DNA of 64,000 nucleotides from Nymphaea colorata (Eukaryota; Streptophyta; Magnoliopsida; Nymphaeales; Nymphaeaceae), in the NCBI RefSeq assembly GCF_008831285.2, contig NC_045140.1:6630505-6694504 (forward strand), read 5' to 3'. The notes beneath the pieces were generated by a model. That model was not told where the DNA came from, did no database searches, and saw nothing but the letters and a program-made list of their open reading frames with translations. The translations under genes and the position numbers were made by a program. The stretch's first letter is position 1, and every line of letters begins with the position of its first letter. Shown here piece by piece: positions 26,101-36,100 of the stretch.

Positions 26101-29100
26101 CCTAGGCGGCTTCTCCTCTCTCCCTCCTCTTTATATTGTCACTTGTGTTTAGTGTTGAATTAAGTGAAATATATTTTCTCTCTCCTAGGGTTGCGGTGAG
26201 CCCCTAGGTCAGAGCCTCCCCGTGGTTTTTCACCTCTTTCTGAGGTTTTCCACGTAGATTGTGTGTTCGTTCTCCACTCTCTCTCTTTGTGGTTCGTGTT
26301 TCTACATAGTATCAGAGCCAGCGGAGTTGGAGAAGCGTTTTTTCCGAGGATCGTCAAGTTTTTTTGTCGCCCGACGCCGTTGAAGTTTCGGCGCCGCTGC
26401 TGCCCTTGTGACGTCGCCCTGCTCTGCCGCCGCTGTCTTTTGTTCCGCCGCCGCCGTCCTCTGTTCCGGCGCCGCTGCTGCCCTTGTGACGTCGCCCTGC
26501 TCTGCCGCCGCTGTCCTTTGTTCTGCCGCCGCCGTCCTCTGTTCCGCCGTCCTCTGTTCGGCCCGTTCTTTGTTTCTGCCACCGTGGGTGGCCTCTGTGT
26601 TGCGTCGTCGCCTGCTTTCCGTTGCCGCTGCCTCATTCCCGCCGCCGTCGCCGCTGCCTCCTTCCCGTCGCCGTTGCCTCAGTCCCGCTGCTGTGCCTCT
26701 TGTTGCTGTGTGCTTGTTTGTGATGGCAGACGCGATGGGGACTCAAAAAGATGTCGTTCTTGACACGGGCAGCGCCTCCAAGACTGAGAACGTGCCGATC
26801 CAGGTCACCTCCATCCGTCTAACCAAGGACAATTACCTATCTTGGTCTGCCGCTCTCGAGATTGGGATTACTAGCCGTGGGCGTCTCTCTTACATCACTG
26901 GCGACAAACCTGCGCCCATCAAATCTGACCCTCAATGGGCGACGTGGGCGTTGGAGGACAGCCAAGTGAAGGTGTGGATTATCAGCTCCGTGTCATCCGA
27001 TATCCAGCCCCTCATTCTGCGGAAGCCGACCTCTTTTGATATGTGGACTGTGCTTGCAAAGATGTATGGTCGCAAGAAGAGACATTTGCGCACCTATCAG
27101 ATTAAACGCAGTATTTACTCTCTGACACAGGGTGATTTGTCTGTTGCTGCCTTCTATGCTGCCCTGAAGACCAAATGGGAGGAGCTAGATTATCATGTGA
27201 CTGATGAGTGGACGTGCGGTTCAGATCATTCCCTCTACTGGGAAAAGGAATGGATGGACCGTACGTTTCTGTTTCTGGGAGGCCTGCGGGATGAATTTGA
27301 GTCTATTCGTAGCCAGATTCTTAATGGTGATGAGATTCCGGGGATAGAGGAAGTATATGCTCGTGTTGAGTCTGAAGAACAACGTCGCCAGGTGATGCAT
27401 CTTGACACTGGTCATGGCCCTTCTGCCTTTGTCAGCCGTGCCTCAGGGACTGGGCAGCGTCCTGCCCGACATTGCACTCATTGCCACAAGTTGGGGCATT
27501 CTGTGGATTTCTATTGGGATCTTCATCCCGAGAAGAGACTGGTCAGAGGTCGTCCTCCCTCTGGCAAGCGTAGCCCTTCTGTGTCTGATTCCAGTCAGAG
27601 CAATTCTTTTAGTGGTGCAAAGTCCAAGTTGTCCCCTGCTCAACTCAAGGAGCTACAGGCGTACATCAGCCGTCTATCTACTACCCCTGAGGAGTCCTCC
27701 ACGTCTGAAGGGGCTCAGCTAGCCCAAGCTCTCGTTGCCTCGGCTGATCAAGGTAACCCTTCTCTTGGTGATTGGATTGTTGATAGTGGAGCCACTCACC
27801 ACATGACAGGGGACTCTAAACTCTTTCAAGAATATCAACTTTCCTCTGGCAAGCAACGCGTGTCTATGGCAGATGGGTCTTCTATCTCTGTGGCTGGGAA
27901 AGGGAGCTTGTCCCTGTTGAACAAATACCGTCTCCACAATGCCCTGCATGTTCCAAATATTCCTGTGAACTTACTCTCTGTCAGCAATATTACTAAAGAA
28001 CTTAACTGTAATCTGATTTTCTCTGCTGATCATTGTTCCCTGCAGGACTTGGTGACGGGGAGGAAGATTGGGATTGGTTCGGTTACTGATGGGCTCTACA
28101 GGCTGCCGGTACAAGTTGCTTCAGCATTGATTTCTGCCACGAGTGGTCACTTGTCTGGTGTGAGCGATAGATCTACTGTTCTACGATGGCACGAGCGTCT
28201 TGGACATCTCCCCTTCCAGTTAATAAAGAAGTTGTTTCCTCATTTGTTTGCTTTTGTCTCCATTGACTCCTTCGCTTGTGAAGTGTGTCAATTGGCTAAA
28301 CATGTCAGGGCTTCGTACCCTATTTCTTTGAATAAAACCACTCATCCGTTTGCCTTAGTTCATTCCGATGTTTGGGGTCCTTCTGGAGTACCCACGTGTG
28401 GTGGTTGTCACTATTTTTTGACGCTTATTGATGATTACTCTAGATGTACGTTCGTGTACTTGTTGCGAGAACGTAGTGAGGTTCCAGCAGTTGTGAAAAA
28501 CTTTGTTGCCTTTGTTGAGACTCAATTCCATACTACTGTTCAAGCTTTCCGTACGGATAATGCAAGGGAATATGTCTCCCAATCCCTTGATGAATTCTTG
28601 AAAGGCAAGGGTATTGTTCATGAAACCTCTTGTAGTTATACCCCTCCTCAAAATGGTATAGCTGAACGTAAAAATCGTCATCTATTGAATGTTACCCGGG
28701 CCATTATGTTCCAACGTCATGTCCCGAAGCGGTATTGGGGTGATGCACTTCTCACTAGTGCACATCTCATTAACCGTATGCCTACTAGGGTGTTGGATGG
28801 TCAGTCTCCTTATTCTACCCTGTGGCCCACTCAGAATCCGTGGCCTCTTACTCCTCGTGTCTTTGGGTGCAGTTGTTTTGTGCATAATCATAGCCCTACT
28901 CTCAAAAAACTTGATCCCCGGTCTATTAAAGGAGTTTTCTTGGGGTATTCTTCCACTCAGAAGGGGTATAAATGTGTGGATCCCACTACTTCCAAAGTGT
29001 ATGTTTCGAGGGATGTCACATTTCATGAACATGAGTCGTATTTTTCGGTGAATCCTCTTCAGGGGGAGTGTCTTGGGAACAAAGGGGAAGAGTATTCCTC

Positions 29101-32100
29101 TAATCAGCTAATTCAGTTTATGGAGTTTTTGGATTACAAGGTTAGTCCCAGTGTGATTGACACGGTCATGGTCAGTAATGAGAAGGGCAGCCATATGGAA
29201 GGGGTCACGGTGGATGCTCAGCCCATTGTTGCCCGGGATCACTTGTTTGGCCAGGTTTATGTCAGAAAGGAGAAAGCTACAGTGGAAGATGTTGGTGATG
29301 AGGATAGAACCAATCCCAATCCTGTGATCTCCCCGGATGATCCAAGTCCATCGAATGAAGAGCTCCCCATTGCTGTGCGCAAAGGCACCAGGTCATGTAC
29401 TTCTCACCCTATTCAGAGATTTGTTTCTTATGCTAAGCTCAGTACAAATTACAAATGTTTCATCACAACCTTATCCAAAGTTGTTATTCCCAGGTCGGTG
29501 GATGATGCTAAGGATGATCCCAAGTGGTTACATGCTATGACAGAGGAGATGGGTGCGTTAGCTAAGAACAAAACATGGGAAGTTGTTGATATCCCTAAAG
29601 GGACACACTTAGTTGGCTCTAAGTGGGTTTACAACGTGAAGTACAAACCTGATGGCACTGTAGATCGATATAAAGCTCGTTTGGTTGCAAAGGGGTTCAG
29701 CCAGAAGTATGGGATCGACTATCTTGAGACCTTTGCCCCTGTTGCAAAGTTGAAGACCGTGAGGGTTATTCTTGCTCTTGCTGTGCACAGGAAGTGGCGT
29801 ATGGACCAGCTTGATGTTAAAAATGCGTTCTTGAACGGCCATCTGGAGGAAGAAGTCTATATGAGCATGCCTCCCGGGTATGTTCAAGAGGGAAAATGTT
29901 GTCACCTCAAGAAAGCTTTGTATGGCTTGAAGCAGTCGCCTAGAGCTTGGTTTGAGAGACTAAGGATCGTTATGAAGTCTACTGGGTACAAGGAAGGAAA
30001 TGGAGATCATACCCTATTCATAAAGCAGAGAGATGGTCTGGTGAGTCTTCTCCTTGTCTACGTTGATGATATGATTGTCACTGGCAGTGATGAAGAAGAA
30101 AACAGAAAGATGAAGGAGAGATTAGCTAAAGAATTCGACCTCAAGGATCTGGGTAAGCTGAGATACTTTCTGGGGATAGAGATTGCTCGATCAGAGACAG
30201 GGCTGGTTATGAATCAAAGGAAGTACACTCTTGACTTACTAAAGGAGACAGGCAAACTTGGTTGTAGGCCCTATCTTACTCCTATAGAGTCGGGAACTAA
30301 GATAAGTATCAAGACGGGCACTATTCTGGATGAGGAAGGAAAAGGGCGATATCAGAGGCTAGTAGGTAAGCTTATCTATCTTACTCTAACTCGCCCTGAT
30401 ATCACGTATGCGGTAAATGTGCTAAGTCAATTTATGCATGCTCCCACGGATTGTCACTGGAAGAGTGCAGAAAGAGTGTTGGGATATCTAAAGAATGACC
30501 CAGGAAAAGGACTGCTGTATACTCGACAAGACAAACTTACTATTGAGGGCTACTCAGATGCAGATTGGGCAGGTTGCACTGACACAAGGAGGTCTACTAC
30601 AGGGTATTGTATCTTTCTTGGAGGTAACCTAGTTGTTTGGAGAAGTAAGAGACAAGAAGTATGCTCGAGGTCTAGTGCTGAGGCTGAGTACAGGGCTGTT
30701 GCAATGGGGGTTACAGAGATGCTGTGGCTGAAGATTCTTTTGACTGATATTGGTGTGGAACTGGGAGATAAAATGAAGATGTACTGTGACAACAAGTCTG
30801 CGATTAATCTTGCCAATAATCCAGTTCTGCATGACAGGACCAAACATGTGGAGATTGACCGTCATTTTATCCGGGAACGCATTGACTCAAAGGAGCTGAT
30901 TCTGCCATATATGAAGTCTGAAGATCAAGTTGCAGACGTCCTAACTAAAGGGCTTTGTACTTCTTCATTCGAAAAGAATGTTAGCAAGCTTGGCATGTTT
31001 GACATGTATGCCAAGCTTGAGGGGGAGTGTTAGAATATGTTGCTGTGGGAACCGGATCCATTCCTGGACCCGGTTCTATGGGGCGCGGGTACCGAGGCGG
31101 GCTCGGTACCCTAGGCGGCTTCTCCTCTCTCCCTCCTCTTTATATTGTCACTTGTGTTTAGTGTTGAATTAAGTGAAATATATTTTCTCTCTCCTAGGGT
31201 TGCGGTGAGCCCCTAGGTCAGAGCCTCCCCGTGGTTTTTCACCTCTTTCTGAGGTTTTCCACGTAGATTGTGTGTTCGTTCTCCACTCTCTCTCTTTGTG
31301 GTTCGTGTTTCTACAAAGTTTAAATGATGAACACTATGCAGATGATCTCCCTATTGCTATTCGTAAGGCAAGCGACAGTGCACACTACACATGATTTCTA
31401 ACTTTGTCTCTACTGACCATTTGAGTACAAGTTTGGTGCAGTTTGATCGAGCTCTGTCTAGTCACATGGTCTCATCTTCTCACCATCAAGCCCTATTAGA
31501 TCCACGGTGGCGGCAAGCCATGCAGGAAGAAATGGATGTTCTTATCTCTCGAGAGACTTGGGAATTGGTGGATCCCCCGAGGCATTGTGATGTGGTTGGC
31601 TCCAAGTGGGTGTTCACGATCAAGTATCATTCTGATAGTCCAGTTGAACGATTCAAGGCACGTCTTGTCGCTAAAGGATATACACAGACTTATGGTGTCA
31701 ACTTCTTTGAGACTTTCACCCATGGCTCGATTGGACTCTATTCTACTTATTATATCTCTTGTTGTCCAGCGAGAGTGACCTTTATTTCAGCTGGACGTGA
31801 AAAATGCTTTTCTTTATGGAGATCTTTCTGAAACTGTCTATATGCAGCAACTACCTGGTTTTGAGCGACAGAGGGAGTGTTCCAAGATATGCAAATTAAA
31901 GAGGCTATTTATGGGCTTAAACAGAGTCCCCGTGCATGGTTTTATAAGCTATCTGAGGTCTTATCTAAATGTGGCTTTCGTCGATCTCAACTTGATCATT
32001 CATTGTTTATCAAGCAAGGTCAATCTGGTATAGTGATATTGATTGTTTACGTTAATGATATTGTTTTCACCAGGGAAAGTAATCAAGAGATAGCTCAGAC

Positions 32101-33128
32101 AAAGGAGTTTCTTCAGAAACACTTTGTCATAAAAGACCTTGGACAACTCCGTTATTTCTTTGGTATTGAGGTGGAGAGAAAATATGCTCTTGATCTTCTG
32201 CAGGAAATAGGTTTTTTGAGGGCTAAACCTGCCACTCTTTCCATGAACCCTCGCATTCATGTACATGATGATGAATGAGAGCCTTTTGACTCTAGATCTT
32301 ACAGATCTCTGATAGGAAAACTGCTATATTTGACTGTCACTCGCCCTGACATTAGCTTCGCTGTGAATAAGCTAAGTCAATTCATGGAGAAACCCAAGAA
32401 AGTTCATTGAGACGCTGCTCTAATGGTTGTCAAATACCTGAAATCAGCCCCGAGAAAGGGGTCATGGTTAAAAAAGGGAGAAGGTGTTGACATCGAAGAA
32501 TATAATGATGTTGATTATGCAGGATCTGTAGATGACAAAAAGTCTACTATAGGTTTTTGTGTCTCTTTCTGAGAGGTAATCTTATTTCTTGGAGGAGCAA
32601 GAAGCAGAATGTGGTGGCTCGATCTAGTGCTGAGTCAGAATAATAGGGCTATGGCTCAAACTGCGGCTGAAATGTCATGAGTCAGATCATTGCTTCTAGA
32701 GTTGGGTGTTTCAGTGAATCTCTCAATGAAGATGTACTGTGACAACAAGGCAGCTACCTATATTGCTAACAATCATGTTTTTCATGAGAGGACAAAACAT
32801 ATTGAAGTTCATTGCCACTATGTTCGGGATTTAGTTCAAGAATGAATTATTAGCACATGTCTCCTCTGAAGATCATGTAGCTGATATTTTCACAAAGGCT
32901 CTTCCCATAGACGATTTCCTGAGAGGTTGTAACAAGCTGAGCATGATTGATATCTATGCTCCACCTTGAGGGGGAATGTTAAAGAGTATTTCTGCAATAT
33001 TAGAAAGTTGGAAAGTAGGTCTTTAAATATTTTCTTATATTTAGTGGACTGAATCTGTAATTGTTATATTGCCAACCCTAATCTCTTTTAATATGAGATT
33101 AGGGTTATGTGAAGAGTAACAAAAAAAG

Positions 33129-33179
<51 letters not shown>

Positions 33180-36100
33180 GCATCCTCTTCTTTCTCCAAT
33201 ATTTAACATATATATAATTTTATATATATAATTATATATAACATGTATGACAATACATATAACAGGAAAAACAAATTGTATTACCATACAATTTAACATA
33301 ATAGTATATACATATAAGTTTATAACATGTATAACAAATTTACAATACATATAATTATATTATATAAGTACGTAACAATAACCATACTAATGTATACATA
33401 TAACAGGTATGAGGTACCACAATACTATATAATAAACTAAGTGACCAATAGTATAGACATATAATAGTATACATATAACAGCATAATCAACATAACAATA
33501 CATAAAAATATGTAATCAATACAAAATAAAGTACATAACAATATATGCTCAATTAAGAAACTTTAATTGAAAGGGAAGGTGACTTTTCACTTTCTCATGG
33601 ACTAGGCGCCAGCTTAGGCACCAACACATATCCCATCGCTTAAATGGTGGACTTAGGCGACGGGCGTGGACTCACGCTTATTCCACACCGAGGCGAGGCC
33701 TTAACAACATAGACATAAATGCTAAATTAGGATTTAGCATTTCACTAATAAGATAATTGACTTAGGATCTAACATTTCATTGATGGGATAAAACCTCAAG
33801 TTTCCATATTGAGTGGAAGAAAAGGAACTAGTTACCCAATCTATTATCTCCCTTTCTCGATGAAGGATGATGGAACGATGAAAAGACAAGAATACAAAGA
33901 CAAAAACCAACTTGAAGATGAAGCATCATAAAAAATCGGAGCATGCTGTAAATAATAAGCAGAAACAATAAACATAAATTTAGTTAGATCATGAATAATA
34001 AGCAGAAACAATGAAAACAGAAAGCTGGGTTACAAGAACTTTCCAAGCACCAATACTTTAAAAAGCTACAGAATTCTCCAAGAACCAATGTTTTAGAAGG
34101 CTAAAAAATTATCAATAACCACCAAAAATCAGATCAAGTTTGTCATCTCATTAAACTATTGCATGATCAGAATATCACGCATGCAGATTCTGTACTACAG
34201 ATATTTCATTGGAAGCTGAATCTAAAATGGAAATGGAGTTGAGTTCTCACTTGTCAAGTGCATGGTAATATCTGTCCAGGTCCTTATTAGCCATTTCAGT
34301 TGTCTGTCATTGCCATTATCAAAAATAAGGGATGCAAATAAAAATTAAAAAAAATAAAATTGATCAATCCGTCTTAACTTAAACCAAGAGGCTGGAACCT
34401 TGAGTTGGATGAGCTGATCAAAATACCGCTTGTCAATGTCATTGTACTGTGACTGTTTAAGATCAAGTTTATGCTTGGAAATGTTGCTCTGATATACAGA
34501 AAGGGTGCCATGACACCTATTAAGCTGTACATAAATGTAAAATATGAAAAAGAGAGAAGTCAACTTTGGCCAATTAGAAAATGACAATTGCAGAATACAA
34601 ATACAACCACAATTTGACAAGTATTCCTATTCTGAAATGAAAACCCATCAACCAACTATTATAGTAACCTATATATGAATATATGATAAGAAGTATGTTC
34701 CTAGCGTCTAATAATCTATAAGATTATTCCAATGATTTTCTGTAACTCAAAACACAATCCTCGAGATAGTCCACAGATATTCTCCAACTTAATAGAGGAA
34801 CACGTTGTCTTCAGTCCCACCTTCATGTCAAAATGTAACACAACGTCACAGAAGCCTCAAGTCCCAACTAGATGTCAAGGAGATAACAGTATCAATACTA
34901 GCATGCTCCCACTACCAAATATAGACCATCCTACCCCAGCCAAAATTAAACGACTTCCAGGACAGTCATCAAAATAAACATTGGAAGTACCCCAGATTGT
35001 GAGAGGAGCACTCTGGTCTTCAAAGAATACATACATATATACATATGGCCAGTGGGAGAAACTGCAAAAGGTCACAACAAAGTGAATAATGGAGAGAAGG
35101 CATGATGCATATAGGACCTAAACACTAATGGCAATGCACTTGAACCAAGAATCTCAAAGCATTTCCAACCTTTCAGAACCAAAAGATCCACTACAATAAC
35201 TGGATGTTCCAAAGCCCCAACAATATGCAGAAGGCACAAAAATATGATCTCGTCAAGTAATCTACATAAAATAATGCTTTTGTAAGCTAATTAAGTTATT
35301 CTTAATTGAAATCTCTCATCCTAATTAAATAAGATATTCTTTTGGTTAAAATCTCTCACCCTCAATATATAAAGCATAAAATTTCCAAGTAATATGAAAA
35401 CATTGCAACATCTAGTTCTCAACATCACTAGAATAAACTGCAGCATTTTCTATGTTTACCTTTTAAGTTAGCCTTACCATCGGATATGCACACAGACATC
35501 CATTTACGCTAATAGATTCTACGAGGGTCCAACTATGTTTAAAGCTAGTATCCCTGCAGGCAGTTTTCCTTCATTTTTCTACCGTCTACGCACACATACC
35601 AGTGTCTGCATATATGATATCTACCTGCTCATATATGCATGTAAATAAATATATGTGGATCTAGAAGTTGTCTAACACAGCCTTTTCTCTGTCACCATTG
35701 ACAGCATTTAACTGATGGAACTTAGAAGAGGCTGAAATAACTTTGAATTCAATTGTGCATCTTTTAAATATCTATTTACTTAGTGAATCAGGCAAAACCA
35801 AATCCGATAACCATTTCAAACAAGTCCTGCAGCCCTTTTAATGAATTTTAGTTTGGAAAATGATGGACAAATTTTTTACTAAAAAACAATTTCACCCTCC
35901 CAAAAATGCCACAGCTTTCAAAGCGTTTTTGCGTACAACATATATATTTTTGTGTGCATACGATTAATACGACTGAAGCTCCTCACAAGCTGTGTGACTC
36001 TTTAGAATATGAAGTCACTTTTTGTGGCAAAAAATGCCACCTCCATTTTCCAAATTATATGTAAATAAATGTATGTGGGTTAGTATGTTCCTGTGCATGT

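Larger units (their letters stand above)
26019..31315 (+). mobile_element. Copia-2, young LTR retrotransposon inside Copia-3
   Basis: A 5297-bp element with two 288-bp LTRs that I read as identical. It is flanked by AAGTT (26014-26018 and 31316-31320). It cuts the pol region of Copia-3 between integrase and reverse transcriptase. It belongs to the same family as Copia-1: near-identical gag-pol, related LTRs, and the same two LTR hairpins, one of them with a mismatch here. Identical LTRs mean a very recent insertion. It is antisense to RAD50. Confidence 0.96.
22998..33208 (+). mobile_element. Copia-3, decayed LTR retrotransposon split by Copia-2
   Basis: LTRs at 22998-23225 (228 bp) and 32977-33208 (232 bp). 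They are flanked by tacat and tatat, a 5-bp target duplication with one change. The 5' LTR is followed by TGGCATCAGAGC, a Met-tRNA primer binding site, and the 3' LTR is preceded by TTGAGGGGGAA. About a dozen LTR differences outside the CT tract (roughly 5-6%) make it clearly older than Copia-1 and Copia-2. Without Copia-2 and one target duplication it is about 4.9 kb. It points against RAD50. Confidence 0.93.
22406..33712. mobile_element. outer TIR element hosting the Copia nest in RAD50 intron 22
   Basis: Ends are 15-bp imperfect inverted repeats: CTATGTTGTGAAGGC at 22406-22420, and GCCTTAACAACATAG at 33698-33712 (one mismatch). They are flanked by the direct repeat acataaat (22398-22405 and 33713-33720). 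Sequence just inside both ends is rich in GGCGCCTAGGC-type motifs. Both arms share an internal AT-rich repeat ('tacatataacagg'), showing that they once formed one element. Without the inserted Copia-3 it is about 1091 bp. An 8-bp duplication suggests a hAT-like element; if the flanking G is counted, 9 bp would fit a MULE. No transposase is visible. Confidence 0.7.
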
